Assembly (NCBI GenBank): GCA_021397835.1
Contig: JAJFZO010000799.1
Coordinates: 2,418,001-2,482,000, forward strand
DNA: 64,000 nucleotides
DNA from: Moringa oleifera
Taxonomy: Eukaryota; Streptophyta; Magnoliopsida; Brassicales; Moringaceae
Direction of reading: 5' to 3'
Shown here: piece by piece, positions 23,561-37,300 of the stretch
Layout of the letters: each line of letters opens with the position of its first letter
Numbering within the stretch: position 1 is the stretch's first letter
Notes under the pieces: model-generated
What the model was told of the DNA's origin: nothing
The model's database searches: none
The model's input: the letters and a program-made list of their open reading frames with translations, nothing else
Position numbers and translations under genes: made by a program

Positions 23561-26500
23561 TTGACTGATCCCCAATGAACTATGTTTTACAAAAATCGAA
23601 TGATTAACTTAACTTTACTTGAATCCTACTGCAAAAACAACTTGGCTAAACTTATCAAACTAAGCTCTAGGACTCTGCTTCAATCTGTAAATAGGCTTGT
23701 TGAGCTTACATACTAAATGAGTCTCCCTTTGAGCAACGAAACCAGGTAGTTGCTCCATATAAACTTCCTCATTCAAATCTCTGTAAAGAAATGCATTCTT
23801 GACATCTAGTTGATACAGTGGCTAATCATGATTGACTGCAACTGAGATGATCACATGAATAAAGTTTAACCTAGCAGTAGGTGAAAAGGTTTTAAAAAAG
23901 TCGATACCTGGTGTTTACGTGCATCCTTTTGCAACTAGTCAAGCTTTAGATTGATCAACAGAACCATTAAGATTGTATTTGATTGTAAAGACCCAACAAC
24001 AAGTGACAAGTGAAACTTCTTCAAGTAAAGATACCAAGTCCTATGTGTTTCTACTGAGAAGAGTTGACATTTCGTCATTCATGGCTTGTTTTCAATTAGA
24101 ATCTTGAACTACTTCTAGATAATTCTTTGGAATGGACATGGTTGACAAGAATAAAGCTAAATGACGAAAAATAAGGCCAAGGTGATTAAAGAAAACAACA
24201 TTACTAATATAATGTTGGGTACAAGAGCGTTTACCTTTTCGGAGAGCTATTGACAAATGATCAAGATCATCAACAGAAGGTGTTGAAGGAGATGGCTGTA
24301 AGATAGGAGGAGTTTGCAACTTATTCTTTTTAGTGTAAACTTGCATAGGTTTTGAAGAAGGTAGAGTCACGGAAGATGATGTTACTGTCGTAGGAAGGAG
24401 AATTAACTCTTTGACTTTAGAGTTTTGAAAAAACGATTTCGGCTAAAAAAATATGACATCAGCAAAAATTAAAATTTTCTTGACATCGAATCATAATATT
24501 TATAACCTTTTTGAGTTCGAGGATACCCTAAGAAAACACAATGGACAGCCTTAAGAGATAATTTGTCCATACCAATTTCAAATAAATGAACAAAGCAAAT
24601 GCACCTAAAAATTCGCGGAGTTATAAAAAAGAATGGACAATTTGAAAAAAGATTTTAAAAAGGAATGTAACCTCTAAGAGTTGAAGATGACATCCAATTA
24701 ATAAGAAATCTAGCAATGAGTATGACATCATTTCAAAAGTATTTAGGTACATTTATTTGAATCATAATAGTATGAGCAAAATCAAGAAGATGTCAATTTT
24801 TATGTTCTTTCACACCATTTTGCTGTGGAGTATGAGTATATGATGATTGATGAATAATGTCATTTGCAGAACAAAAATGAGAAAAGTCAGTTTTCATATG
24901 TTCTAAAGCATTATTAGATCATAAAACACAATTACTGGTTGAAAATTAAGTTTTATTTTATTATAAAATGTTTAAAATACATCAAAAATATAAGACATAT
25001 CTTTTAACAAATAAATCCAAGTCATTCATGAATAATCATCTACAAAAGTGATAAAATACTTATGACCGGACAAAGTAAGATAACAATAAGGGCCCCATAC
25101 ATCGGAGTGAACTAAATCAAAAGGACTTAAACTTCGACTCTTTGTAGAAAAAAAAGAAACCTGTGATGTTTTTTCAACTAACATGCATCACAATTTATTA
25201 AAGCAATGGATTCAACAAAAGGTACTATTTTTTTTTAGCTTGAAAAAACTAAGATGACTTAAATGACAATGCCAATAGAAGGAGACACACCACCAGTAAC
25301 AGCAACAATAGAAGAATTAAGATAATAAGCGCCTCCTGATTTAGAGCCTTATCTAATTAATGTATTCGTCTGAAGATCCTGAAAAATACAATAAGTAGGA
25401 AAGAAGGTTACAAAATAATTTAAAGATTTTGTGATTTGATTTACTGAGAGAAGATTAAATGATAATTTAAGAACATGTAATACTTGATTAAGTGTAAGAG
25501 AAAAAGTGTGAATAGTATCAAACCCAGAGACAGTAGAAACAAACCCCTTAGCAACAATAATCGGTGACAGAGATTGACAAGAGTAAAAGTATGAAACTGA
25601 AGTTGGTCCCTAGTCATGTGATTTGATGCATCAGAATTTATTAACCAAGAATTACTAAAAAGAGTTGCAAGTGCAGCGGTACCTCTTTGGAGGGTATAAG
25701 AGGCAATAGAATTAGGTTATGATTGAATTAATTGTTAATACTCTACTTTAAAAATCTAAATAACATCATCAGGTCTAAATGAAGAAATAGAACCATCATA
25801 AGTGAATGTAGCAGCAGCAGCCTTAGGAGTGTCATGCTTTTTAGTACGTTTGATAGACCATTCAGGTTTACCATGTTTGTCCCAACATGCATCTTCAATG
25901 TGATTTCCTTTGCCATAAAAATCACATTTTCTATCACGTCTTTTACTCTTTTCAATATTGTGCCCACGCCCTTATATGAATATGGCAAAATGTTCAAGAG
26001 TAATAGGTAGAGATGATAGAGTTAAAGAGGCTGACTGCAAGCGAGAGAAGGCTGTTTGAAGAGTAGACATTGCACTTTCTCCAAAGTAATTGACTTTTGA
26101 AAGTATTGCATTGGTCATTTAGATTCATAAGAAATCCATAAACAAAGAGATTTTTTCATTGATATTTTTGAGTTTCTAGATTTGTAGAGAAGGGCTGCAA
26201 TTCATGAAATTTATTAATAATTTTTTTATAGGCAATGAAAAATTATAGAAGGGATTTTTCACTTTGTTTGTTGTCAATAGGTTGTTAAAAAAAAGAAAAA
26301 ATTCGAGAATTATTACCATCATTTGAGAACATTTCTTTAATAGTCCAACATTTCGTTAGCAGTTGATATTAATCCAACGGAGGCAGCAATCTCAAGTTCT
26401 AAAGAATTCAACAGCCATGTTTTCACGACATAATCAGACTGACGCTAAGCTGCATATTTGGAATCCTTAATGTCTATCATTGTTTGAAGTAGATGATGAT

Positions 26501-26785
26501 CACAACCTTGAAAACCAAAGGAAGGCATGAAATGCTTGAGACTAAAAAGCATAATTTCTACCATTAAACTTCATGATAGTTCCAACAGAAGCATGCAAAT
26601 CATAGTGAGACATGTTGTCTGACATCTTCAGTTATAAATGTGAGTCCCCAAAAATAAGATAAAATAAAATATACAACCTTAAATATGAAGGCACAACCTT
26701 AAAAAAAGAGATACAAGAAATCAATCACACAAGAAGGGTTTGATTAACTCTCACAAAGAAAAAAGTCTAAGATTAAAATGAACCT

Positions 26786-26798
26786 GACTCTGATACCA
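26786..26798 (-). other. Primer binding site for initiator methionine tRNA
   Basis: The minus strand reads TGGTATCAGAGTC directly after the LTR end, matching the usual plant copia primer site TGGTATCAGAGC with one difference at the end. It is complementary to the 3' end of initiator tRNA-Met and primes minus-strand cDNA synthesis. Confidence 0.8.
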
Positions 26799-26992
26799 TG
26801 TAAATAGGCAAAATTTTGGAGAAAAAAATATTATTCTTGTACTCTTTACAATAGAAATGTAATACCTATATATACATGATAGCAGCCTACCAATCGAGAA
26901 GTAAATTACTCCTTTCTTATTATAGATAATAATATTACAACTAGTATATTACAACTAGCATATCTAAAAATAATCTATTTTAATTTTCAACA
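26799..26992 (-). repeat. 5' LTR of the nested copia element (194 bp)
   Basis: On the minus strand it begins TGTTGAAAATTAAAATAG and ends CCTATTTACA, with TG...CA ends and a TATATATAGG promoter-like motif inside, and it abuts the primer site. No second copy was found at the other end, consistent with deletion of the 3' part. Confidence 0.75.
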
Positions 26993-28213
26993 TAAGACTT
27001 TCTAACAAGAATATTCAGAGAAGTATCCACCATTACCTATGTTGTTTATCTTTCGATAGTGATAAAAGATGCAGTTTTGTTTCTGAGTTGGTGGTTCTTA
27101 TTAGTTTGGCTTCTCAAAGAAGCCATAGCATGAAAAAACTTCATGTTTTGCTCTCCTTCTTGCAGTTAAGAGCACCTCGATCATTGTTGCTAATAAATCT
27201 CTTCATTATGATATAAATCATTAAGTGATTTTTTGTATTCATTGATCTTAGCTGTTAGGTCACCTCCTTATCTTGCTACAAGTAGTCTATTTAATTCCTT
27301 TTATAAGTATTGGATTGTTGCACTGATTCTATCGAACTTTATCTGGTTTTAAGATTGTAGGGTCGAGCAACATCCTTCTAATTTGTCTTTTTAATGAAGG
27401 ATAGAATCCATTAAAGAAAAGCCTCAGTTTTCCTTAATCACTTGTTCATATGCGAGTATGGTAACCGCATGTTTTCAAATAAAAAACTTGTTCTTCATCT
27501 TCTAGTCTTAGATGGCCATCAAAGAATAAAATAAATAAGTGATCAGAAAATGATATTGACAAGTGATATTCAGGTAACTTGAGTATCTATCGATCCATTT
27601 TTTATTAGCTAGACCACAATCCAACCATTCTTGTATTAGTCCTAGGCTTGATCCCCGTTAACCAAGAGAACTTTAGTCTTATGATCAATATTTCCTACAC
27701 TTCACACATAGCAATGGCCTCTTCAAATCTATTCATTTGGCTTAATTATCTTGTATTCCACTCGTATTTCTCCTCTTGATATAAGATCCCATTGTACTCA
27801 CCCATACCTAACCATGGGAATGTTAACTTGTTATTGAGCATCCCTAAGAGGTCCCAAGAGGCCAACCTTTTATTTCTAATGTGAGTTCCATAGAACTCTA
27901 TAAAACACCACTATGGAGTGCTTGAAGAATGTAAGACCTATGCATATATATGGTAAAAAAAGAAGGACTGAGTGAAGAAACTAACATCTTCTTTCCATAA
28001 TAAAACAAGTTCTTCACTTCTATCATGACTATTCACTGCAAAACAACTTGAGTATGCAAGTTTGATCATTAACCATTCCATCTTTAAACTTTTGCTTTTT
28101 GTTTCTCTTAGGAATAACATAAGAGAGTTAGAGGTTATAACCAATATGGTCAATTTACGAACTATCTCAGGGAACCCCAACCCTTAGAAGTTCCACACCA
28201 TATAATTCATCAT
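26993..28213 (-). pseudogene. LINE ORF2, endonuclease part
   Basis: The minus strand from the ATG pair near 28213 reads MMNYMVWNF, stop, GLGFPEIVRKL, equivalent to the NWRGLG-type start of the APE endonuclease of plant LINEs. It continues with FLRETKSKSLKM, AYSSCFAVNSHDRSEELVLL, FYGTHIRNKRLASWDLLGML and PWLGMGEYNGILYQEEKYEW, the GDFNEIL-like catalytic segment being altered to GEYNGIL. Past it, NMKFFHAMASLRSQTNKN (27120-27180) is the linker just before the RT. The frame is broken by stops and shifts. The piece stops at the copia LTR at 26992. Confidence 0.8.
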
Positions 28214-29745
28214 AATCCTCAGCGAGGCTAGGTTTCCCTAACCGTCGTCATTGGAGGATTAAAGTTGCTTAAGAGATTATGGTAATAAGGTAAGCTTTTT
28301 TTTTTTTTTTTTTTTGACTTTAAGCCAACTTCATTAGTGTCAACTTAGATCTCAAATCTATCCCACTTACCATTAGGTTTTTGTTGCCAGTATCTATAGC
28401 TTGTTCAGCTTTTCTTCGAGCTAATCTATTCCATTTTCCTTTATGTCTTATATAGGTTACTGGATAAGAACCAAATAAAATGGTTGAGGGACTCGTGGCT
28501 TCAGGGCATAAATTAATCGTAATGGTTGCATGGGTTTATGCCAACGTGGCTATTGAGTCTTCCAATCTTTTTTAGGGCCTTATACATGCATTAAGGGGAC
28601 TTGCACACTCAATTACATTAGTTTCTCCTTGTTTTCCTCCCATTAATCATCTATTATGGTAGGCTTAGGTACTGTAATTATTTTGATAGTGCAGGCTCTA
28701 CAGTAGTTGCCATAGAATTTGGAGGAAACATCTCCATTCTCTCCTCTGTGGCCTCCCCAATGCAGTCACAACATATGCCTATAATTGATGATTTTCCACA
28801 ATTGTGACAAATTGTTGAACCAGTATAGTGTCAGCCAGCTTTTCCCCCATCTATAATATGTTGATTATCCATGACTAATGATTTTGTTTTGTTATTGGCA
28901 CTGCTTTGGGTTAAGCTAAAAAAGCTAACACATTGGGTAGAGGCCATAATGGATTCATTTACCTTCAACCGTATTGCTAGTGAATTCTACTAGTGTCTTT
29001 CTTCATGCGTAATGCACAAGGAAAATCATATTCCTAGTGATCCATTAGTTCATATAGTAGAAGTCCGATAAGTGTTTGTAACAGAAGAAAACTTTAATTG
29101 TCTTGCCTCGTGGTAAGGAGAATCGACTACACTGATTAAGAGGTCTAAGGATATTAAAATTGACCTAGTTGCGCATCCACTTCCTAAATGTCATCTTGTC
29201 CTCTGAATGTTCCACCTCTTCTATATCTCTAATCGTTTCACCAAAGACTAAATCCATCTTCATTATCATATAGGCAAGTGGGAGGCCGTGGATTTACACC
29301 CAGAAAGGGTACCATTCTAAGGTTAGCTTTTTTGGTTCAATACATCCATAAAATTTCCTTAAAAACTAGTAGAGATTTGTTGAAGGCCCATGGTTGCCTT
29401 AAAAGTATCTTCTTTTTATTATATTAGGGTGTCAAATTTGAACAAATATATCCTTTAACCCATCTCATTAACTGAGACTTTGCCAAGCAGGTGCCATACC
29501 TTGAATAGAACTGCTTGCATGGCTTCCAAATTAATTGTCTTGTGTTGAAGTGCCTTCTCGACAAATAAAATTGTCCCTATTTGAGCGAATATGCTACCAA
29601 GTATCCACCATGGCAACATCTTGGCTCTCTTCCTCTATCAATGTTAGTTCATTCCATAAGCTTTCCCATCCATCATCCACTGCAGTTATCATACTAAAAG
29701 GCAAAAAACCTTGATACCAATTTACTCTCTTGATTGTCACCATAT
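28214..29745 (-). pseudogene. LINE ORF1 remnant (gag-like, DUF4283/zinc knuckle type)
   Basis: Minus-strand frames start with MVTIKRVNWYQGFLPFSMIT (29741) and continue WESLWNELTLIEEES. Shifted frames carry FVEKALQHKTINLEAMQAVL with FKVWHLLGKVSV, and a segment VLFYGVPLWVKIYGLPLAYM. Downstream are basic stretches and remnants of a cysteine-rich knuckle around 28790. This order matches ORF1 of plant L1 LINEs. Stops occur throughout. There is a T18-like homopolymer (plus strand) at about 28296-28314. Confidence 0.65.
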
Positions 29746-29870
29746 ACAATGGACAGAAGAGAAAGTAAGACTTGAAACTATCAAAAAACTATATGAGAAG
29801 GCTTTGATGATGAAAAACTCTCACAAAAGGTAACCTTAGGATAGAAAATAAATCTAATTCTAATATTTGA

Positions 29871-30045
29871 GTTTGATATTTTTATTTTATGATAAATGAT
29901 AATAAAAATTTAATCTATCATTTGATATTTTGCTAGATATTCACGTAAGCAAAAATAAACTTCTAACACACATAAACGTGGTAGTTTGATATTTTTATTT
30001 TATGATAAATGATAATAAAAATTTAATCTATCATTCGTTGTTTAA
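29871..30045. repeat. 52-bp direct repeat pair, 123 bp apart
   Basis: GTTTGATATTTTTATTTTAT followed by GATAAATGATAATAAAAATT and TAATCTATCATT occurs at 29871-29922 and 29994-30045 without visible differences. This is a recent local duplication. Confidence 0.85.
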
Positions 30046-30287
30046 TTGGATTAAAAAGAATCACAAAAATTACTTTTCATAATAAATTTCACATTGTATG
30101 CATATTTAAAAAAATTATAAATTATATATATATATATCTATATATTAAAAATATTTTTTATTTTAAAACTAAAACAATTATACATAACTCAAATGTGCAA
30201 ATCACATAAAACTTTATAATTGGATGGACGATTTGTTAGATCATTTAGAAAGAAAAAAAAAACCAATATAGCAAATGAAGATCAAAA

Positions 30288-30555
30288 CAAATCAAAAGAA
30301 ATAAAAAAAGCTTGAAGATTCATGGAGTGATGCTTGATCCCATCAGGGTCATCATTCGAAATTAAAAATGAAAGCAAATCAAACGAAATAAAAACATTTG
30401 AGGATTCATGCATTGATGCTGGAAAAGCATGAAGATTCATGCATCAATACTTGATCCCATCAGGATCATTATTCGAAAATGAAAGATTAAAGCAAATTAG
30501 AAGAAATAAAAAAGCTTGAGGATTCATGTATTGATGCTTGATCTCATAAACAATA
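30288..30555. repeat. Three imperfect tandem units with GATTCATG-ATTGATGCTTGAT core
   Basis: Units begin at about 30288, 30375 and 30493, with the shared order CAAAT--AA-GAAATAAAAA, GA-GATTCATG, TGATGCTTGATC-CAT and CATTCGAAA. The middle unit carries an inner duplication of the GATTCATGCAT segment. Confidence 0.7.
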
Positions 30556-31331
30556 AAAAATTAAATATGACCTTGTGGTCATTTATAATGGGGCTGATTC
30601 ATTTGAACTAGTATGAAGTCATCCATTAGTGAGAGCCTTTTATGTTTGATGGTTTTATTTGCATTTTAGAGAATTTCTCTCATCTTAAAATATTTTGTGA
30701 TAATATCTAATAATATGGGTTAAAGTGATATTATGCTATTTACTTAATGTAAAAAAATATTAAATAAAAATATCTAAATTATAACATTTATTTCATATTA
30801 TTAAATAAATTTTAATATTTTAAAAATGATTAATAAAATTTTATTTTATTACTTCAATTTAAATTAAATTTTAATTTAAACAATATTAAAAATTAAAAGT
30901 AGTTTATTATTATAATATTTTAAAAATTATTTAAAATAAATTTTATATTATATTTTAACCTTTTTGAATTTACATGATTTAAAAATATATATTATTAATA
31001 TATGCTTAAAAATTTTAAAATTTATGAATAATATGAAATTTATCTGAAACAAAATTTTAAAATATTTTAATGATAAGAATATATTTAATTTTTTAATAAT
31101 CATTTTAAAATTGAAAATAAAAATTAAAAGAGATTATTGATCCAAGTTTTAAATTCAATTTACAATATCTTTTAACCAAAATACACAGAACTCCTCCAAT
31201 GTGATGCAACTATCCTTTTAGCTTTCCGCTCAAGTATGCAACTAAACTAACAAAATAAAGCGCTCCTCTCTGCTTGGCTTCGTTTTTTCGGTTTGCTTAC
31301 GTATTGTTACATTGATTTATAAATCAAGAAA

Positions 31332-34300
31332 ATGCGATGGAGAGAATCTGTTGATATGGCGCTGGGATGGAAATCGGAGCTGCTCGTGTTGGTGTGCATC
31401 GTGCTGTTCGCGAGCACTCGTTCTCGAGGAGAGTCGTCCACTTGTTTGACGGTGTACAAAGCAGGCGGTGCACCCGCGGTCTTCCAATCCCCAAAATGTC
31501 CCCGCTGGAAGCTCCCAAATTACGATTCTCGGCCACGCGGCACCGGCTCCGCCCGTTGCCAATCGGCCATGCTCCAGGGTCGACGGAAGTATCAGGAGGA
31601 TCGCACTCTGTGTGTGCTTGATCTCCATATTCCCTTCCCTGGTAATAGTCTCTTACTAATATACGATATCCATCACAAACACTCTCTCTATATTTATGTT
31701 TGTATATGTATAGTACAGTGTGTGAATATATGGGCATTTTTATAAGCAAATGTACCTGCGAGTGAATTATCTTTTAAAAATTATTATTAATACTGGCTTT
31801 GTTCTGTCCCGGCTCTTCGGTAACTTTGTCTTCTTCTTTTCTTTTCCTTTGTTTTGCGATTGGGAAGTCAGTTATACCTTTCCCTTGAAGAAGTAAGGCA
31901 CGTTAATTTTGTGGCCATAATCTATGGTATACAAAGTGGAGATATGCTGAGTCACACTTAATTGTGAAGCTTCTCTGATGATAATACAGATTATTCTAAG
32001 ATAATTGGAAAAATTACTCATGGAATTTGGTGATTGTTTTAATTGGATTAATGATAAAAGAAGTTTGCCTAAGAATAGCTCAACTTTTGTTCCCTGCAAA
32101 TGGCCGTTCTAATATATAAACATCAATTTTGAAGCAGGAAAAATGGGGCCAAAGGAAGTGACTGTCGGAATTGTAGCAGTTTTTGATGGACATAATGGTG
32201 CTGAAGCTAGTGAGATGGCTTCAAAACATTTACTGGAATATTTTGCATTGCATACATATTTCCTCTTGGATGCAACGTATTCTGTTGTACTGAAGAAACC
32301 AGTGGGAAGATCACTTCAAGTGCTTAATTGGGATGAGCAAGAGTTGAATTTTGACAGGTTTTTGCCCACGTTTGCTTATGATATTCTCATTATTTTTATT
32401 CTATTTTAAAAGAAAAGTCATGTTTGCTGTTAGTTACATTGCTTCTGCAATGTCTTTTCTCAATTTGGTGAATTTCATTAGTAAGAGAAATAATTTTTTC
32501 TTTTTCTTTTTCTTTTCATGCAACCATATATGCCCAAGTTGTTTTTAAATTTATCTCTTTAACTTATTATTCTTACAAAAAGAAATAACATCTACCAACA
32601 TGTACCATTTGCTTTTTTTCTTTAATCAGAGCAATGTGTGGCACTTACAATTAGTATTTCATTTTTTTATTAACATTAAAAGTAACCTAAGTAATTTCCA
32701 AAGTCAAAGTAATTCCAAGATATCATGTTGTAGATGTGTAAGGGATCTGATTCATAAAAGCATAACCATCATGTCTCTTTCCAAACTTTTCAGTTATGTC
32801 TGCTAACAACCTTTTCCCTTGCTGCTGCTGATGGTGGAGTTGGGAATATCGCTAGTTTTCTTATATCTGTTCATAACTTGTAAATGCTTTCCCAGGTTTA
32901 AGTTTTCATTGCCAGCAGATTTTGATGGTTCGTTTCACTTGGAAATCTTGAAAGAAGCATTGTTGAGGGCACTCCATGACATTGATGCCACATTTTCTAA
33001 GGCAAGTTCAGTACAATTTTTCTTTGTTTTTTTTAAGGAAGTATGTTGAACTCTTCTCCTTTCTCTTATGTTGACACTCATTCAATTGAGTCATGATTCA
33101 TGAAGGAAGCATCTACAAATAATTTTCATTCGGGTTCTACGGCCACAGTTGTATTGATAGTAGATGGTCGAATTCTAGTTGCCAATGTTGGGGATTCAAA
33201 GGCCTTTTTGTGTTCTGAGAAGTTTCACTCTCCAGCAGAGGCCAAAGGTTAGTAAGTTTTTTTCCTTAAAGTCAAGGTAGTGAAAAATTCCAACCTACAT
33301 GTTGCATGATTAGAATGCTACGGTTCAATTAAAGGTTATGGTTTCATGTCGCATTCATCTCATGGTTCTTGCGTATTGCAGCCACCTTATTAAGGTTATA
33401 TAAGGAACAAAGGCGTAATGGTATCATTTCACCTTTAAGAGGTTATGACTTAAAATTGGCAGCCTCCAATGGTTTAGCACGTTATGTTGTTAAGGAACTG
33501 ACAAAAGATCATCATCCAAATAGAGATGATGAAAGGACTAGAGTTGAAGCTGCTGGTGGTCATGTTCTTGAGTGGGGTGGTGTACCACGAGTGAATGGTC
33601 AGCTGGCTATTTCCCGATCTATTGGCGATGTGTCATATAAAAGGTCATCTTCGTAACCTATTGAGAACATCTAGATTGAGTATTTCTTCATTTCTCTGTC
33701 CATTTGTTTTCACTTCAATTAGAGCTTTATTGAGTAGAATTTCTTGCGTTTTATTGTTCATCAGCTTAACTGTAACTAATATATGTACAAATATGATTTT
33801 TTAATTAAAAAAACTGGATTTTCGACTGCTTTATCATATTAGAAATTTAGTTACCAATTACAATTTGTAATACTAATTCAGTTTGTGTGCTGTAAATCAT
33901 GATCAGTTATGGTGTTATATCTACACCTGAGGTGACAGATTGGCAACCCTTGAATGCCAATGATAGTTATTTGGTGGTTGCATCTGATGGTGTATTTGAA
34001 AAATTAAGTTTGCTGGATGTTTGTGATCTACTGTGGGAAGTAAAGAGTCAACGTAGATCGGAACTCTCTTCATCCTGCTCATTCTCGTTAGCTGATTGCT
34101 TGGTAAATGTCGCCTTCGAGAAGGGCAGTATGGACAATGTGGCAGCTGTTGTTGTACCTTTGGGATCTACATGTATTGATCAAAACCAACCAAGGGAGTG
34201 GTGTGACCCTGAGGGAGATGTAGATGGCTTAAGCACTGGACTACGGAGGTTGACATATGGTTTGACACGTATGTCTATCTGACCATGATATCGTTGTGGA

Positions 34301-37300
34301 TAATAGGTTTTATGAAATGAGTTCCCTTATAGCAGTGCTGCTACCACTTATTTTATTACAACTGCTGATTTCCTTTCCAGCCTTTACACTCTTGGTTTTG
34401 ATTAAAAAATGTTGTATATGGCATTTAGTATGTTTATCACAAATTTAAGCTGGGGCTGTAGCCTCCAACTATTTGGCTGGTAGAGAACAATATATTGATT
34501 TAGATATTGCTTCCTATTTTTTTCTTCCATTATCTGAATTCCATATAGTTATTATATAATCTCATACTTTCTGAACTTTAATTTTCTCTGGGGCATGTTT
34601 ATTGATGTTCAACACTTTACGTTTGCTTACATGGCATGTGCATGCCTTTCCCTTAACTGCATCCATGGTGAGTCCGTGGTTCATTTTTGTTGTCGCATAC
34701 CTTAGCCATAGCTTGCCTGTTCTGAATACCTGTGATTAAGCTGTTCATCCATGATACTTCTTTTTGCTAATCCTGCTTACATCTTGTTGATGATGCCAGC
34801 TAATGTCAATTCTGACCTTGTTCAATTAAAGCATGCTGATCCACTTACTGTCCAGTTTAACAGGTTGTTGGTAAGGCTAAGACACATTGCAATTTTCTCA
34901 TTTTGATTTGATTGCCCTAAAAAGTTAATTTCATGAACAAACCAAATACTCTTTGTTCACATATAGATAGCAGGTTATGGACATTTTTTGACTTGTATCC
35001 TTTGCAAAGTTATACAAATTTGCACATAAAAGATGAAGAATGTTAGTTACGTGAGAAACTAATAAATTATGATGATTAAGGAAATTAAAGGACTAAACAG
35101 TTTGAATTTCATAAAAAAATTGAATTGGTTACTATTTATGGAACTAAGATCATGATCTTGAACATTCATGTGTCACCAGGGTTGATATCAGTACTAACTA
35201 GGGAGTCTGGTGATAGTGCAAAAAAACTAACGGCTGACATGGCAAAAAGAAAATTATTGAAGTTGGTAAATATCCAGTGATCTGTATAACCTGTCTTTTT
35301 GTGGTGCTTGTTTTCCTCTCTTAAAGGAGTTTTGTTCTCCTTTCTGAACTTTAAATTCTTAAGCTTGTCTAAATTTTGTGTCATTCTGAACACAAGATTC
35401 TTTAAGCATCATCACTGACTGTCTTATTCCTTTGGTTTGTGCAGTTAGTGGGTCTTACATATATAAAGCTTCTTTGGAAAAGGATCATTTTAATTGAATG
35501 TTTTGAGCACATAGTTCTTTAATTGGAAATTTGTTGTCAATTTGGTTAAAAACTTTTCTATAGATTTGGTTGATGTTTTTATATTGGGTCATCAGTAACA
35601 TGTGCCCTTCTAATTGGTCGAGGTCATCTTTATTGTGTTCTTTTACTTGCAAATGAAGCAGCTGGGACCAAGAATAGTTATTAGATAATTGGATCATTGT
35701 AGGGATTTGCACCTTAATTATAGGAAACTTTTTGTATATGTATTGATCGACTGATTTTCTTGTTCTAGGTTGAAGGCAAGCATGGCAATTTTAGCTGTTT
35801 TTATTTGTCTGAGAACCTAAATGAAAACATGGATGATCTTGTACTGGCTGAAAAGGATGAGCAGGTGGAGGATTTTGTATACAACCTACCTCAGGCTCTA
35901 CCTGAGTCTCTCACACCCTGCTGTGGTAAGTGAAGCTGCTGTTTCAAGTTCTTTTTTGATTTTCTTGTTGGAGTAGAGTTTGGGCTCATGACACTTTGAA
36001 TCAGAGCTGGTGTCCTTGGCAACCTTTGGTTATTGCAAAGCTAAGACATCTGGTTTTGCTTTTACTACATAGTGTAATCAGAGTCTGTTAGCTTTCTTAC
36101 AATTCTCATACCACCGCAATTATTTAACTAACACTGATGTCCTTTTAATTGTTCTGGCTTCTATGTTAGGTGGACCCCTAAATAAGTACAACGACCAGAA
36201 TTTATGCTTTTACTTTGGGATGAGTGATGATGGGAGTAAAGATCAATGCATAAATCGTGAAGGCTTTGCTAGTTTCCTTGGTTTGCTTCAATCTATACCT
36301 TTCGATGATTCTGGGTCAAATAATGGATCAGACGAGTATGCAATACCCGACTCAAGGTAATTTTTTAGATTTATTTTTTTTTTCTTTCAATCACTATGCC
36401 TTTTGAAAGTTATTAATATTCAACATTGTAATGCTACAGGAGGAATTACCTCATAAATTTTGTGTCTGTAGATGCATACTATATTTCTAGTTCAGAAATC
36501 CTTATTAAAGTTGCTATGGAGAGTTTGTGCATTCATTATGCTTTCTTGATCATATGTTAGAATGAACTCATCATCAACTTTCAGAATTTGAGTGACTGCA
36601 ATTAAATAAGTCACAACATCTATCTGCAATTGACAAGTGGGTCCTTTGATGCCTTTATATGTATTTCCATTTTAGAAGAGACATGCACTAGCACTAAAGT
36701 GAGCTAAGAAAAGGAAAAGAAATGGATCAAGGTAAATAGCAGAAGAGCAGCACAACGTTTAGTCAGTCAGGCTTTGACTCGTTAGTTTTTTGCATGATAA
36801 GATGAATAAAAATGTCCTCTAGGAAAAGTTCCTCTTTTCTTTGCAGTTGCAAAACGAGAAGAGATGACAGTGAATTGTTTTTATGCTTTAATATAGGCTT
36901 GAAAAGCTTGTATATTAGCGCAATTAATTTTGTGTGAAGACTAAATTCCTAACTTAGGTTACATTCCTTATTGTTTATGTCAGAAATTAATCAAGCTGTG
37001 ACAGTTACATGTCACATCCATTGATTCTTTTAAGAAATGATTAAATTAATCGTTTTGCGCTGTACTCTTGAGGGTTTAAATTCTTTGAGTTTTCAGCTGG
37101 TAGGTATGAGGCACAGACACCTTTTTTGAGTTTTGTAATTTCCCTAGTTGTCTTCCATGCTTTGGATATATTGTTGAGTCTGTTGCTGTTATCAGACTCT
37201 ATCATATGATTGTTCTTGCTCACTCAATCGTTGGATATTTTCCCTCTTAGATGTGTATTTACATGACTTTTCTTCTTGTTGAACCCAACGAGAGCTAGAA

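Larger units (their letters stand above)
23560..26992 (-). mobile_element. Ty1/copia element nested in the LINE, 3' part missing
   Basis: On the minus strand the order is 5' LTR (26992-26799), primer site, gag (about 26640-26030, SDNMSHYDLHASVGTIMKFN), decayed zinc knuckle (GKGNHIEDACWDKHGKPEW near 25900), protease site (SWLINSDASNHMT near 25650), integrase pieces (YTPQQNGVKEHKN near 24800) and RT (QLDVKNAFLYRDLNEEVYME near 23800, then KLNKPIYRLKQSPRA). It ends in mid-RT at about 23560, where LINE sequence resumes. RNase H, polypurine tract and 3' LTR are gone. Stops and frameshifts throughout make it non-functional. Confidence 0.8.
29746..31331. other. AT-rich intergenic region upstream of the PP2C-kinase gene
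   Basis: Besides two repeats annotated separately, this is very A/T-rich spacer (30700-31130). The last 200 bases before 31332 are less AT-rich and should hold the promoter and leader of the phosphatase-kinase gene. No promoter motif stands out clearly. Confidence 0.45.

Noticed and set aside
26786..26798. Possible tRNA gene fragment
   Set aside because: Only 13 bases complementary to a tRNA 3' end next to an LTR: a primer binding site, not a gene.
4630..31331. Functional link between the CAR-like gene and the PP2C gene through abscisic-acid signalling
   Set aside because: The core abscisic-acid co-receptors are clade A PP2Cs of a different architecture; this fused PP2C-kinase is not one of them, so adjacency gives no support.
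31317..31749. Antisense frames of 103 and 141 codons over exon 1 of the PP2C-kinase gene
   Set aside because: Shadows of GC-richer coding sequence; the plus frame has the conserved PP2C start and correct splice phase.
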